The translations under genes were made by a program, and so were the position numbers. DNA of 64,000 nucleotides from Pseudomonas paraversuta (lineage in GTDB: Bacteria; Pseudomonadota; Gammaproteobacteria; Pseudomonadales; Pseudomonadaceae). Location of the stretch: NCBI RefSeq assembly GCF_904063065.1, contig NZ_CAJFCL010000003.1:248001-312000 (forward strand), in the 5' to 3' direction. Each line of letters opens with the position of its first letter. Positions within the stretch are counted from its first letter, which is position 1. Positions 1-10,214 of the stretch are shown one piece after another. The notes below the pieces were generated by a model, which did not search any database, was not told where the DNA came from, and saw nothing but the letters and a program-made list of their open reading frames with translations.

Positions 1-829
1 GGGCGTATGCGGTTCTGTTGTTCAGGTCGCCGGCCAGTTTGCTGCCGTCGTCCTTGCCCCAGAAATAGCCGAGGTTGGCGCCCAGGGTCACATCACCAAC
101 AGGCTGGGTGTGCAGGACGTTAAGGAATTGCTGCTGGTAAATATCTTCCAGCTGCGCGTACCACAGGCCGACCTGGGTGTGCTTGTCGTTGAAGCTGTAA
201 TCGCCACCGGCAAAGTTGAAACGGTCGGACGTGAACGCGCCTTTTCCGTTAAGCGACATCTCTTCCATGCTCGCATCGTTACGCGGGCTGTTGCCCCGGA
301 ACTGGCCGCCATAGAGGTTGAGACCGGCGATCTCTTTGGAGGTGATCTGGCCGCCACGGAAGGTTTGTGGCAGTGAGCGTCCGTCGTCCGAGCGCAAGAT
401 CGGCAGTACCGGCATCCACTCACCGATTTTCAGTTCGGTGTTGGAGATCCTGGCCTTGGCTGCAACACCCAGACGGCCGAAGTTGTCGGCCGGTTCGCCA
501 TCGCCATGGGTCGGCAGCAACTGTGTGCCGACCGTGCCTTTACCGCCATCGAGCTTCTGCGAGTACAGACCCAGGACATCAATCCCGAAACCGACGGTAC
601 CCTGGGTAAACCCGGACTTGACGTCGAGAATGAAGTTTTGCGTCCACTCTTCAGCCTTGCTCTGCGGATAGTCCGGGTTGGTGAAGTTGCGGTTGATGTA
701 GGCATTACGCAAGGTAAGGGTGGCCTTGGTGTCTTCCACAAAGCCTTCAGCCAGGCCGGTCAGCGGTAAAGCCAGGCTCATGCTGCCAAGACCGAACAAG
801 ACCAGTGACCGAGTGTTTTGATGTTTCAT
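1..829 (-). CDS. OprD-family outer-membrane porin, 3' end cut by window edge
   Basis: The first 276 codons are present; the gene runs off the left edge of the window. Translation starts MKHQNTRSLVLFGLGS and gives a signal peptide of about 28 residues ending near LTGLA|EGF, then a mature N-terminus with alternating beta-strand pattern (ATLTLRNAYINRNF, FILDVKSGFTQGTVGFG). These are standard for OprD/OprE/OpdX porins, which are 18-stranded substrate-specific channels of about 420-450 residues for amino acids, peptides or organic acids. Substrate cannot be read from this part. It is transcribed leftwards from a long upstream region (830-1602) that carries a FadR/GntR-like operator, so uptake of a sugar acid or organic acid is plausible but inferred. 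Family confidence is high, substrate unknown. Confidence 0.9.
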   Translation of the reverse strand, partial: MKHQNTRSLVLFGLGSMSLALPLTGLAEGFVEDTKATLTLRNAYINRNFTNPDYPQSKAEEWTQNFILDVKSGFTQGTVGFGIDVLGLYSQKLDGGKGTVGTQLLPTHGDGEPADNFGRLGVAAKARISNTELKIGEWMPVLPILRSDDGRSLPQTFRGGQITSKEIAGLNLYGGQFRGNSPRNDASMEEMSLNGKGAFTSDRFNFAGGDYSFNDKHTQVGLWYAQLEDIYQQQFLNVLHTQPVGDVTLGANLGYFWGKDDGSKLAGDLNNRTAYA

Positions 830-1602
830 TATTGTTACGCTCCCATTTTTTGGCATAGCACTTCCCGTGACCGTCAGAAGAGCGGTCAGCGATTCAAAGG
901 ACGTGCGTGGTGCCCTGAAGTCAGGGCGGCGACTCAAGTCGCTGAAGCGAGAGAGTCTTTTGCTTGCGCACTAGGCGTCAGCAAATTCTGCAGGTGATCG
1001 TTGCGTGGAGGATCGTGCTGGAAACACGACCGGCATGCGGCCAGCGCGGATTAACGGCGCGCCATGGCGGGGAGCGGACACGAAGGGGCTCATACGAAAG
1101 ATTCCTTGATTATTTTTATTTTTGTTATCTGTTGTCGTACAACATCCATCGGATTATTTACAGCTTGGGTCAGATTTGTCAATGCAGGTTCAGCCAAACA
1201 ATTAAAGTAAAAATGTGATCGGTGCAGCAGCCCGGGACCCTCGGCTCGGCAGGTGAGCCTGAAACCCGACCGGGCATGATACAGACCTGATTCCAATGCA
1301 GCCGAGAAATATGCGCCCATGCTGGCCAACCACTGTGAACGGCTAGCCCTGCAGGCTTTTTTTCATCAGTCTTATTCCCGGCCCCTGGCCTACCACCCGC
1401 TCGCTGGCCCCGACGCCCATGGCAAAGCCCTGGGTGTCGCCTTGCTGGATATGGCGCTTGAAACCTTGCAGGAGCGAGCAAGCTCACGCCTGCAGACATG
1501 GGACATGCCGTCTTTATCCCGTAATGTGCCTGCGCGCCTGTATATTTGCCGTCTAAACTGCGCCTACCCAATGCGCTTGCGGCCCACTGACACGGATGGC
1601 AC
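830..1602. other. long intergenic region, promoters of the porin and of ydiK-like gene
   Basis: These 773 bases separate two divergent genes. No open frame here has a recognisable protein product. The part nearest the porin start is AT-rich around 1101-1210 and carries the dyad at 1130-1144. Around 1470-1485 there is one REP half-site (GGAGCGAGCAAGCTC). No strong terminator is seen. Confidence 0.6.
1130..1144. promoter_or_regulatory. candidate FadR-subfamily GntR operator
   Basis: The sequence TGTTGTCGTACAACA has perfect 6-base arms around a 3-base centre and fits the TNGTNNNACNA core known for FadR-type GntR regulators. It lies about 300 bases upstream of the porin start. Similar TTGTCGTACAA sites occur upstream of sugar-acid (glucarate/galactarate) genes in proteobacteria, from memory. 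The regulator is not in this window. Confidence 0.5.
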
Positions 1603-2685
1603 ATGAACGAAACCAGTCTTCAACGTAAAACCCTGCTCTTGCTGCTGGCTTTGGTCACCATCGCGTTCATCTGGATTCTGCTGCCGTTCTATGGCGCGAT
1701 TTTCTGGGCCGTTGCCCTGGGCATTCTGTTCGCTCCATTGCAGCGCAAGATGGTGCTCAAGCTGAAAGGGCGCCGAAACCTCGCGACCTTCTCCACCCTG
1801 GGGGTGTGCACGCTGATCGCGATTTTGCCGGTGATCGTTACCACCGTGCTGCTCGTGCAAGAAGTAGCCATGCTTTACAAGGATGTCGAGAGCGGAAAGA
1901 TCAATGTCGCCAGCTATGTCATGCAGATCAAGGACGTCCTGCCGCCGACGGTCCAGGACTGGCTGGACCGGTTCGGGGTCGGCAACATTGACGGCCTGAG
2001 TGAGAAAATTGCCAAAGGCGCTCTGGAGGGCAGTCAGTTCTTTGCGACCCAGGTGTTCAGTTTCGGGCAGAGTACCTTCGAGCTGGTGGTGAGTTTTTTC
2101 ATCATGCTCTACCTGCTGTATTTCTTTATCCGTGACGGGCAGCAAATGGTGCGCTTGATCCGTAATACGGTGCCGATGGCCGAGCAGCACAAGCGTTTGT
2201 TGCAGCTCAAGTTGCGCCGTGTGGTCAGGGCCTCGGTCAAGGGCAACCTGGCAGTGGCCGTGACCCAGGGGGCCCTGGGCGGGTTGATTTTCTGGCTGCT
2301 GGGGATCCATAGCTCGCTGTTCTGGGCCGTGCTGATGATGTTCCTGTCGCTGCTGCCAGCGGTGGGCGCAGGCATTGTCTGGGCACCGGTGGCGGTGTAC
2401 TTCCTGGCTTCGGGGATGATTTGGGAAGGGGTGGTGCTGGCGTTGTACGGGGTGTTTGTGATCGGGATGGTGGATAACGTGCTGCGTCCGATCATGGTGG
2501 GCAAAGACACCAAAATGCCGGACTTCCTGATTCTGATTTCGACCCTGGGCGGCATGGCGATCTTCGGCCTCAATGGCTTTGTGATCGGGCCATTGATTGC
2601 CGCCCTGTTCTTGTCCAGCTGGGGCCTGTTCAGTGGTACCCGGCGCAAAGTGCGACTGCCTGCCGATATCCCTCGCAACGATTAG
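1603..2685 (+). CDS. ydiK: AI-2E transporter family permease, YdiK-like
   Basis: A 360-residue integral membrane protein of the AI-2E/PerM (UPF0118) family. Hydrophobic segments appear near residues 10-45, 65-88, 145-175, 205-250, 265-300 and 310-345, the usual seven- or eight-helix plan. The best family match is YdiK, whose substrate is not established; some relatives act as Na+/H+ antiporters or were proposed to export autoinducer-2. The start follows a weak GGA sequence, and no closer alternative start fits the conserved N-terminus. Its stop codon overlaps by a few bases the 3' end of the convergent TonB-receptor gene. Family call is firm; function is unknown. Confidence 0.85.
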   Translation: MNETSLQRKTLLLLLALVTIAFIWILLPFYGAIFWAVALGILFAPLQRKMVLKLKGRRNLATFSTLGVCTLIAILPVIVTTVLLVQEVAMLYKDVESGKINVASYVMQIKDVLPPTVQDWLDRFGVGNIDGLSEKIAKGALEGSQFFATQVFSFGQSTFELVVSFFIMLYLLYFFIRDGQQMVRLIRNTVPMAEQHKRLLQLKLRRVVRASVKGNLAVAVTQGALGGLIFWLLGIHSSLFWAVLMMFLSLLPAVGAGIVWAPVAVYFLASGMIWEGVVLALYGVFVIGMVDNVLRPIMVGKDTKMPDFLILISTLGGMAIFGLNGFVIGPLIAALFLSSWGLFSGTRRKVRLPADIPRND

Positions 2686-4799
2686 CGAAAACTCCAGGAA
2701 ACCCCGACGTAGGCGCCCCTGCCTTCGCCGGGAGTGGAGCGCGCGGCATCCAGCCCTTTGTCGTCATACCCCGGAGTCACAGTGGCGGCATAGCGTTCGC
2801 CGGTCAGGTTGCGCAGGTCGAGCCAGGTTTGCCAGTCCTGTTTGGGTGAGGCATAGCCCAGGGTCGCCCCCCAGAGCATGTAGGACGATGCGTAATATGA
2901 GTTGGCGTAATCCACCGCCATGCGTGAGGCAACCTGGGTGTTCAGCCCTGTATAGAACCCCTGCGGGTGGTCGTAGCGTATTTCAGCCTGATAGTAATGT
3001 TGCGGGATGCCCGGTAGCCGGTTGGCGCCAAACCGCGGGTCATCGCGAAAATGGAAGTCGCTGAAGGTGTAAGCCTGACGCAGCGAGACTTTACCCACCG
3101 CCTGGCGCTCCCACAGCAGGCTGTGGAGTCCGGCTTCGAAGCCCTGGTGCACCGTGGGGCTGGCGTTGGCTTCGCCGACAATGGCCACCTGTCCTGCGGT
3201 CGCGGCCCGGGTTTCGACACTCAGCAATTCATGGCGGATTGCCGAGTAGTACCAGGCCAGATCCCATTGTCCGATCAAGGAATCGCCCCGGGTACCCAGC
3301 TCAAGGGTGGTGGCTGTCTGGTTGTCCAGCGCTACCGGCGTACTTTGTTGACCGGTAGCCGGGCCGCTGCCAACCGGGAATCGGTAGGGCGAGCCCCAGA
3401 TCATCGACCAGGGGTGAGGTGGTTCTACTGAGCGGCTGAGGTTGGCGTACACCTGCAGATCGGGGTTGAATTCGTAGCGCAGGCCGACCCGGGGCGCGTA
3501 ATCCCAATCGTGCTGGCTGACCTTGCCGCCGCTGTCGGGGTAGCTGACGTCACTTTCGCGGCGGGTATAGATCAGTGCCATGCCGGTGGTCAGCCACAGG
3601 TCAGGGACCAGTTCCAGATCATTGCTGGCGTGCAGCACCGTGTCTGAGCCCTGGTAACTGAAATCGCGAATTTTTGTTCCGGGCGCGTAACCGGCGGTAT
3701 TGCCAATCGGCAGGCGCACGTATTCCGAGGCGCCGCTGTTGGGCAGGTGTTTGGTGTTGCGCAAGCCCAGGGTGGTGTTGCTTTCGAGTCCGAACAAGGT
3801 GTCGCGGCGCTTGTAGTTGAGGGTGCCGCTGATATCGCTGTAGGCGACTTTCAGCCGGTTCGGACCTTCGTGCAGATCCATCGGGTAGTCGTGATAGACC
3901 AGTCCCACCTCCAGCTGCGAGTCGTCATCCAGGTACATCGTGGTTTTATTGCCCAGCCAGGTGCTGCCGGGCTGTGGGCGGGTGTAATCACCGTTCACAT
4001 AAACCGGGTTGGCCGAGCGTGGATGATGCTTGATCTGGTCCTTGGTAACGCGGCCGGCCAGTTGGTTGTCGGTCTCGCGATAGCGCAGGTAAAAGCGGGT
4101 TTCGAGCTGCGGGCTGAAGCGATAACCGATGTTGGCCGCTATGCCTTTACTGCTGCCGCGGGTGTGATCCTGATAACCATCGGTGTCGGAGTCGGTCAGT
4201 GCCACGTAGTAATCGAGATCCCCCAGTACTTGTCCGGAACTGATCTGACGTTTCTGATAACCATAACTGCCGGTTTCATAGCGGACTTGCAGGGGGGCGG
4301 CGTCATGGCCGGTGCGGGTCACGTAATTGATCGAGCCGCCGAGGGCCAGTGCGCCGCTCTCAAAGCCGTTGGCGCCACGCAGCACTTCAGCCCGGCTCAG
4401 CCACAGGGGCTCGAACAGCTCGTATGGGGTGCCGCCGGGGCCGGTCAATGGCAGGCCGTCGAACATCACGTACAGACCCGAACCATGGGCCCCTGGGGCG
4501 CGATTGATGCCGGAGCCGCGAACGGAGACCTTGGCCCCGTCATTACCGGAAGATTGCGCGTAGATACCGGGTTGATAGGCCAGCACATCGGTGTTGCTGG
4601 CGGTGCGGCCATTTTCGACGCGGTTCAGGTCGATCAGGTTGCTGGCCCCGGGTACGTCATGCAGTCGGGCCTGGGCCAGTTCCAGTTCACTGCTTTCATC
4701 GCCGCGGACCTGAACCTCGCCCAACTCCAGTGACTCGGCGCAGACGGGTGTAGCGCAGACGAGCGCCAGGGGCAGCAATGAGTAAAGGGCGGATCGCAT
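2682..4799 (-). CDS. TonB-dependent outer-membrane receptor, YncD/PqqU-like
   Basis: A 705-residue TonB-dependent transporter. The N-terminus (MRSALYSLLPLALVCATPVCA|ESLE) is a signal peptide, followed by a TonB-box/plug region (about 25-165) with VSVRGSGINR, LYVMFDGLP and VEVLRG-like AEVLRGANG, then a 22-strand beta-barrel that ends in the terminal aromatic signature GAYVGVSWSFR. The C-terminal part (NRLPGIPQHYY..., DLRNLTGERYAATV...) resembles the E. coli YncD clade, recently named PqqU for pyrroloquinoline quinone uptake; siderophore or metal uptake remains possible. I see no convincing Fur box just upstream, which weakly argues against an iron-siderophore role. The gene stands alone, convergent with the ydiK-like gene, and its upstream region contains the REP tandem array. 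Confidence 0.82.
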   Translation of the reverse strand: MRSALYSLLPLALVCATPVCAESLELGEVQVRGDESSELELAQARLHDVPGASNLIDLNRVENGRTASNTDVLAYQPGIYAQSSGNDGAKVSVRGSGINRAPGAHGSGLYVMFDGLPLTGPGGTPYELFEPLWLSRAEVLRGANGFESGALALGGSINYVTRTGHDAAPLQVRYETGSYGYQKRQISSGQVLGDLDYYVALTDSDTDGYQDHTRGSSKGIAANIGYRFSPQLETRFYLRYRETDNQLAGRVTKDQIKHHPRSANPVYVNGDYTRPQPGSTWLGNKTTMYLDDDSQLEVGLVYHDYPMDLHEGPNRLKVAYSDISGTLNYKRRDTLFGLESNTTLGLRNTKHLPNSGASEYVRLPIGNTAGYAPGTKIRDFSYQGSDTVLHASNDLELVPDLWLTTGMALIYTRRESDVSYPDSGGKVSQHDWDYAPRVGLRYEFNPDLQVYANLSRSVEPPHPWSMIWGSPYRFPVGSGPATGQQSTPVALDNQTATTLELGTRGDSLIGQWDLAWYYSAIRHELLSVETRAATAGQVAIVGEANASPTVHQGFEAGLHSLLWERQAVGKVSLRQAYTFSDFHFRDDPRFGANRLPGIPQHYYQAEIRYDHPQGFYTGLNTQVASRMAVDYANSYYASSYMLWGATLGYASPKQDWQTWLDLRNLTGERYAATVTPGYDDKGLDAARSTPGEGRGAYVGVSWSFR

Positions 4800-4892
4800 T
4801 AACAGGAATCTCGGTCAATGGGCGGGCGGCGCGCCAGCCTATACAAGCCGAGAATGACTCGCAACTTTCATGGGGCATCAATGGCGTGCGGG

Positions 4893-5236
4893 TTGAAAAG
4901 CTCGCGAGCAAGCTCGCTCCTACGGAGGGCAGGTGATTGCGGGTATCGGGAACAAGAGCTGTTGGTGGCGGTTTGAAAAGCTCGCTCCTACGGAGGGCGG
5001 GTGATTGCGGGTATCGGGAACAGGAGCTGTTGGCGGCGGTTTGAAAAGCTCGCGAGCAAGCTCGCTCCTACGGAGGGCGGGTGATTGCGGGTATCGGGAA
5101 CAGGAGCTGTTGGTGGCGGTTTGCAAAGCTCGCGAGCAAGCTCGCTCCTACGGAGGGCGGGTGATTGCGGGTATCGGGAACAGGAGCTGTTGGCGGCGGT
5201 TTGAAAAGCTCGCGAGCAAGCTCGCTCCTACAGGGG
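4893..5236. repeat. tandem array of about four 80-bp units with a REP core
   Basis: Four near-identical units follow each other and a fifth is cut short. Each unit starts TTGAAAAGCTCG, contains the REP palindrome GCTCGCGAGCAAGCTCGC, then CTCCTACGGAGGGCGGG, GATTGCGGGTATCGGGAACA and GGAGCTGTTGG. Spacing between units is 80, 68, 80 and 80 bases; unit 2 lacks 12 bases between direct repeats inside the REP. Units 1 and 3 share GTTGGTGGCGG while 2 and 4 share GTTGGCGGCGG, which suggests duplication of a two-unit block. The array fills the space between the nuoN terminator and the TonB-receptor start. Confidence 0.93.
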
Positions 5237-5252
5237 AGGGTATTTGAGCGGG

Positions 5253-5291
5253 CAAAAAAATGCCCCGTAAAAGCCGGGCTTCTACGGGGCA
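5253..5291 (-). terminator. Rho-independent terminator of the nuo operon
   Basis: A perfect 9-base stem (TGCCCCGTA / TACGGGGCA, 5261-5269 with 5283-5291) is followed on the minus strand by a run of seven T. It lies 22 bases past the nuoN stop codon. Confidence 0.88.
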
Positions 5292-5312
5292 TGGGGTGCA
5301 ACGTTTCAAGGC

Positions 5313-6782
5313 TTAGCCAACAAGGCTCAGCGTTGCGTGTTGCACCAGTTCAAGCATTGGCTGCGGGTATACACCCAGGATGAATACCAGTGCCGAAATA
5401 GCCAGCAGCATGACGCCACCCGCCTTTTGCTCCCAGTTCAGCGGAGCATCGTGACGATGCAGTTTTGGTTCGACCAGGTACAGGGTCACCATCACGCGCA
5501 GGTAGTAGAACACGCCGATGGCACTGCCCAGCACCAGGGACCCGACCAGCCACCATTGGTGGGCTTCAACGCCGGTAGCAACGATGTAGAACTTGCCGAT
5601 AAAGCCGGCAGTCAGCGGGATACCCGCCAGCGACAGCATCATCACGGTCATGACCGCAGTCAGGTACGGACGACGCCAGAACAGGCCGCGGTACTCGTAC
5701 AGCGCGTCAGCATCACGACCCTTGTACGGCGAGGACATCAGGGTAATCACACCGAATGCCCCCAGGCTGGTCAGCACGTAGGTGATCAGGTACACGCCGA
5801 TGGCTTCCATCGCCATGCCTTTGCTCGCCACCAGGGCGATCAGCAGATAGCCGAAGTGGGCGATGGACGAGTAACCCAGCAGACGCTTGAGGTTGTTCTG
5901 GGTCAGGGCCAGCAGGTTACCGAACAGGATCGAAGCAATCGCGATCACGGTCAGTACATCGCTCATCACCCCGGTAGTTGCCGACGGGGTGATCTGGAAC
6001 AAACGCACCATCACTGCAAACACGGCCACTTTGGAAGCAGTAGCGAGGAAAGCGGCGACCGGAGCCGGAGCACCTTCGTAGACGTCCGGAGTCCAGAGAT
6101 GGAAAGGTACCAGCGACAGTTTGAACGCCAGGCCGACCAGCATCATGCCCAGACCCAGCTGGGCCAGCGGTGCAGGTACGCCGGAGGCTGCCAGGGCGTG
6201 ACCGATACCGCTGAAGCTCAGGCTGCCGGCTTCGGCGTAGAGCAAGGCCATACCGAACAACAGGAACGCAGAGCCGGCCGCCGACAGCACCATGTATTTG
6301 ATGCCGGCTTCCAGTGAACGCTTGTTGAAGAAGGCATACGCCACCAGGCCGTAAACCGGTACCGATAGCAGCTCCAGACCGATAAACAAGCCGGCCAGGT
6401 GCTGCGCGCTGACCAGAACAATGCCGCCGGTAGCTGCCAGCAGCATCAGCAGGTACAGCTCTTCGCGGTTGCCCGGATAGCCGGTGCCGCCTTCGCCCAG
6501 ATAAGCATGGGCGAGGGTGACGCAGGCCAGGGTGGCGACCAGAATCAGCCCGATGTAGAGATAGGCAAAGTTGTCCATCATCAACAGCGGGGTGACAGCC
6601 AGCGGAGCCACTTTCAACGCAGGGAAGATCGACAGCAAGGCCAGGTTAAGACCGGCCACCGAAAGCAGGAAGGTCTGTGAATGGTTGCGCCGCCATGCGA
6701 TTGCCAGCATCACCACTACAACGGTGAGACTGGTAATCAGCAGCGGCGCAAGCGCGATAAAGTGTTGGATCGTGAATTCCAT
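5313..6782 (-). CDS. nuoN: NADH-quinone oxidoreductase subunit N
   Basis: The 489-residue antiporter-like subunit N of respiratory complex I, in the inner membrane. It is hydrophobic throughout with about 14 helices and carries the proton-channel family pattern ([29 protein letters not shown] with a conserved Lys, [14 protein letters not shown]). It takes part in proton pumping. The start at MEFTIQHF is preferred over an in-frame ATG 63 bases upstream that would reach back into nuoM: the chosen start lies 7 bases after the nuoM stop and matches family length. It is the last gene of the operon, followed by the terminator. Confidence 0.97.
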   Translation of the reverse strand: MEFTIQHFIALAPLLITSLTVVVVMLAIAWRRNHSQTFLLSVAGLNLALLSIFPALKVAPLAVTPLLMMDNFAYLYIGLILVATLACVTLAHAYLGEGGTGYPGNREELYLLMLLAATGGIVLVSAQHLAGLFIGLELLSVPVYGLVAYAFFNKRSLEAGIKYMVLSAAGSAFLLFGMALLYAEAGSLSFSGIGHALAASGVPAPLAQLGLGMMLVGLAFKLSLVPFHLWTPDVYEGAPAPVAAFLATASKVAVFAVMVRLFQITPSATTGVMSDVLTVIAIASILFGNLLALTQNNLKRLLGYSSIAHFGYLLIALVASKGMAMEAIGVYLITYVLTSLGAFGVITLMSSPYKGRDADALYEYRGLFWRRPYLTAVMTVMMLSLAGIPLTAGFIGKFYIVATGVEAHQWWLVGSLVLGSAIGVFYYLRVMVTLYLVEPKLHRHDAPLNWEQKAGGVMLLAISALVFILGVYPQPMLELVQHATLSLVG

Positions 6783-6789
6783 AGCGCTC

Positions 6790-8322
6790 TTACCGGGCCG
6801 AAGCGAGTTGAGTGAAGGCGGTGCCGATCCACTGCTGCACGCCATGCATGGTCGCAGCCGAGGTATCGAGGAACGGTTGTGGGTATACGCCGATGAACAC
6901 CAGCAATACCGCCAGACCGAGCACCATGATCAGTTCACGTGCATCCATGCCGGCCAGTACTGCATCCGACTTGGAAGGGCCGAAATAGGCGCGGTGAATC
7001 ATGATCAGCGAGTAGACCGAACCAAACACCAGACCGGTTGTGGCAATGGCCGTGATCCATGGGAAGCTGGCGAACGAGCCAATCAGGATCAGGAATTCGC
7101 CGACGAAGTTACCGGTACCCGGCAGGCCCAGCGACGCCGCAGCGAAGAACAGGCTGATGGCCGGCAGGTAGGCGATCTTGGACCACAAGCCGCCCATTTC
7201 CCGCATGTCGCGAGTGTGCAGACGCTCGTACAGTTGACCGCTGAGGATAAACAGCGCGGCTGCCGAAACACCGTGGGCCAGCATCTGGATGACGGCACCT
7301 TGCAGTGCCAGCTGGCTGCCGGAGTAGATCCCGATCAGTACGAAGCCCATGTGCGAAACACTGGAGAACGCGATCAGACGCTTGATGTCGGTTTGTGCGA
7401 AGGCCAGGAACGCGCCGTAGAAAATCCCGATCAGACCCAGGGCCATGGCAATCGGCGCAAACTCGGCCGAAGCATTCGGGAACAGCGGCAGGGCGAATCG
7501 CAGCAGACCATAGGCAGCGGTCTTCAGCAGGATACCGGCCAGGTCCACAGAACCGGCAGTCGGTGCCTGGGCGTGAGCGTCAGGCAACCAGGAGTGGAAC
7601 GGTACGACTGGCAGTTTCACGGCAAACGCAATGAAGAAGCCAAGCATCAGGATGTACTCGGTAGTGAGTGACATCTTGGTTTTCAGCAACTCGGCGTAGC
7701 TGAAGGTAATCACGCCGGTGTTGTTGAAGTTGACCAGCACCAGACCCAGGATCGCCACCAGCATGATCAGGCCGGAAGCCTGAGTGAAGATGAAGAACTT
7801 GGTGGCGGCGTAGATACGGGTTTTCTTGCCGTCCGAAGAACTGTGACCCCAGAGCGCGATGAGGAAGTACATCGGCACCAGCATCATTTCCCAGAAGAAG
7901 AAGAACATGAACAGGTCGATGGCGAGGAACACGCCAACCACACCGCCCAGGATCCACATCAGGTTCAGGTGGAAGAAGCCCACATGACGCTGAATCTCTT
8001 TCCAGGAGCACAGAACGGACAGCACGCCGAGCAAGCCGGTGAGCAGGATCATCAGCAGCGACAGGCCGTCCAGCGCCAGGTGCACGCTGATACCGAAGCG
8101 TGCGATCCAGATGTGCTGGAACTCCAGGGCCCAGGTCGGATCGGCGCCGGGCGCCGGTGCAAATGAATAGTTACCCTGGGACCACAGCCAAAGGCCGAGT
8201 GCAAGCTCAAGGGACATGGTCAGCAACGCAATCCAGCGTGGCAGGGTAGGGCCGAAGCGCTCACCCAGCCAGCACAGCAGGCCGCCGATAAAGGGGATCA
8301 GGATTAGCCAAGGCAGAATCAT
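6790..8322 (-). CDS. nuoM: NADH-quinone oxidoreductase subunit M
   Basis: A 510-residue antiporter-like membrane subunit of complex I. The middle carries the proton-translocating family core: [16 protein letters not shown] with the key Glu, [19 protein letters not shown] with conserved Lys and His, and [13 protein letters not shown]. About 14 transmembrane helices. It sits between nuoL (38 bases) and nuoN (7 bases) and is co-transcribed with them. Length is that of the family (E. coli 509). Confidence 0.97.
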   Translation of the reverse strand: MILPWLILIPFIGGLLCWLGERFGPTLPRWIALLTMSLELALGLWLWSQGNYSFAPAPGADPTWALEFQHIWIARFGISVHLALDGLSLLMILLTGLLGVLSVLCSWKEIQRHVGFFHLNLMWILGGVVGVFLAIDLFMFFFFWEMMLVPMYFLIALWGHSSSDGKKTRIYAATKFFIFTQASGLIMLVAILGLVLVNFNNTGVITFSYAELLKTKMSLTTEYILMLGFFIAFAVKLPVVPFHSWLPDAHAQAPTAGSVDLAGILLKTAAYGLLRFALPLFPNASAEFAPIAMALGLIGIFYGAFLAFAQTDIKRLIAFSSVSHMGFVLIGIYSGSQLALQGAVIQMLAHGVSAAALFILSGQLYERLHTRDMREMGGLWSKIAYLPAISLFFAAASLGLPGTGNFVGEFLILIGSFASFPWITAIATTGLVFGSVYSLIMIHRAYFGPSKSDAVLAGMDARELIMVLGLAVLLVFIGVYPQPFLDTSAATMHGVQQWIGTAFTQLASAR

Positions 8323-8360
8323 GACGGGCTCAATTCCTTTCGCAATGTCGAAGGTTCATA

Positions 8361-10214
8361 TCAGACCGCTACCAAAACGATGGCGCCCATGACCAGTACA
8401 GCACCGGCGGCCATAGAAGCAGCGTACCAACGCAGTTGTCCGGTTTCGCTACGGCTCAGGGCGTTATGCCCGGCTTTGGCCATCTTCGGGATCAAACCAA
8501 TGGTCTGGTCCAGAGGATCTTTGCGCAGCAAGCGGCAGATCAACAGGTAAGGTTTGACGAACAGTTTGTCGTACAGCCAGTCGAAGCCCCACGCGGCGAA
8601 CCACCAGGCCGTGAGGAAGCGGCCAATGGCGCTGTTGGCAACGTAGGTGACGAAGCGGCGCTTGCCCAGGTACAGCAAGCCGGCCAGCAGGATACCGGCC
8701 AGGGCGATGGCGCCCGAAGCGATTTCCAGGCTGTGCTTGGCTTCGCCGCCGGCATGGCCGACGCTTTGTGGCAGAACACCGGCCAGTGGCGGAGTGATCA
8801 TGGCGCCGATGAAGGTCGACAGTACGATCAGTACCCCCAGCGGCAGCCAGTAGGAAACGCCATGCCCCGGGTGGGCTTCAGTCTTGGCTTCACCGTGGAA
8901 CGTGATGAAGATCAGGCGGAAGGTGTACAGCGAGGTCATGAACGCGCCGACCAGGCCGGCATACAGCAGTTCGTTGTTGCCGCTGGCGAAGGCCTCCCAA
9001 AGAATTTCGTCCTTGGAGTAGAAGCCGGCCGTCAGCAGTGGCAAGGCAGAGAGTGCCGCGCCGCCGACGATGAAGCTGGCGTAGGCCAGTGGCAGTTTTT
9101 TCCACAGGCCGCCCATCTTGAAGATGTTCTGCTCGTGGTGGCAGGCAACGATCACCGCACCGGAAGCAAGGAACAGCAGGGCCTTGAAGAAGGCGTGGGT
9201 CATCAGGTGGAAGATCGCACCGTCCCATGCACCAACGCCCAGCGCCAGGAACATGTAGCCGATCTGGCTCATGGTCGAGTAGGCGAGGATACGTTTGATG
9301 TCGGTTTGTACCAGTGCGGCGAAACCGGCCAGTACCAGGGTCACGCCGCCGACGATACCCACCAGGTGCAGGATGTCTGGAGCGAGGGTGAACAGACCGT
9401 GGGTACGGGCAATCAGGTAAACGCCCGCGGTTACCATGGTTGCGGCGTGGATCAGTGCCGAAACCGGGGTAGGACCGGCCATCGCATCTGCCAGCCAGGT
9501 TTGCAGTGGCAGTTGTGCCGATTTGCCGACCGCGCCGCCCAGCAGCATCAGGGTCGCCAATACGATCCAGAAGTCACCGGCCTGGAACTTCAGCGGCGCT
9601 TGAACCAGCAGCTCCTGAATGTTCAGCGTGCCCAGTTGCTGGAACAGGATGAACAGGCCGATGGCCATGAACACGTCGCCGATACGGGTCACGATAAAGG
9701 CTTTGAGTGCGGCATTACCGTTGTTGCGGTTGCTGTAGTAGAAACCGATCAACAGGTACGAGCACAGGCCCACACCTTCCCAGCCGAAGTACAGGAACAA
9801 CAGGTTATCGCCCAGGATCAGGAACAGCATGCTGGCGATAAACAGGTTGGTGTACGCGAAGAAGCGCGAGTAGCCCTCTTCACCGCGCATGTACCAGGAG
9901 GCGAACAGGTGGATCAGGAAGCCGACGCCGACCACCACGCCGAGCATGGTCACCGACAGGCCGTCCAGGTAGAGGGCGAAGTTGGGCTTGAAGCCTTCCA
10001 CCGACATCCACTGCCACAGCACTTGTGTGTAGTGACCGCCTTCAGGCGGTGCAACGTTGAATTGCCAGATCACATAGGCAGCCACGATGGCCGAGAGGCC
10101 AATGGAGCCGACGCCGATCAGGGCCGAGAGGTTTTCGCTGAAGCGTCCACGGGAGAACGACAGCAGCAAAAAGCCGATCAGGGGGAATACGAAAGTCAGA
10201 AAGAGAAGGTTCAT
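8361..10214 (-). CDS. nuoL: NADH-quinone oxidoreductase subunit L
   Basis: A 617-residue antiporter-like subunit at the far end of the membrane arm. It shows the conserved [16 protein letters not shown] motif with the essential Glu, [20 protein letters not shown], and [16 protein letters not shown], then the long C-terminal extension that forms the lateral amphipathic helix linking the other antiporter subunits. The ATG overlaps the nuoK stop (ATGA), so the two are translationally coupled. Length matches E. coli NuoL (613). Confidence 0.97.
   Translation of the reverse strand: MNLLFLTFVFPLIGFLLLSFSRGRFSENLSALIGVGSIGLSAIVAAYVIWQFNVAPPEGGHYTQVLWQWMSVEGFKPNFALYLDGLSVTMLGVVVGVGFLIHLFASWYMRGEEGYSRFFAYTNLFIASMLFLILGDNLLFLYFGWEGVGLCSYLLIGFYYSNRNNGNAALKAFIVTRIGDVFMAIGLFILFQQLGTLNIQELLVQAPLKFQAGDFWIVLATLMLLGGAVGKSAQLPLQTWLADAMAGPTPVSALIHAATMVTAGVYLIARTHGLFTLAPDILHLVGIVGGVTLVLAGFAALVQTDIKRILAYSTMSQIGYMFLALGVGAWDGAIFHLMTHAFFKALLFLASGAVIVACHHEQNIFKMGGLWKKLPLAYASFIVGGAALSALPLLTAGFYSKDEILWEAFASGNNELLYAGLVGAFMTSLYTFRLIFITFHGEAKTEAHPGHGVSYWLPLGVLIVLSTFIGAMITPPLAGVLPQSVGHAGGEAKHSLEIASGAIALAGILLAGLLYLGKRRFVTYVANSAIGRFLTAWWFAAWGFDWLYDKLFVKPYLLICRLLRKDPLDQTIGLIPKMAKAGHNALSRSETGQLRWYAASMAAGAVLVMGAIVLVAV

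Noticed and set aside
1179-1604. 141-codon minus-strand frame before the ydiK-like gene
   Set aside because: Low-complexity Arg/Gly/Ala composition and a REP half-site inside it. A neighbouring frame has a short protein-like run (FAMGVGASERVVGQGPG) but is closed by stops on both sides.
3747-4733. 328-codon frame antisense to the TonB receptor
   Set aside because: Shadow of the beta-barrel gene; no domain seen.
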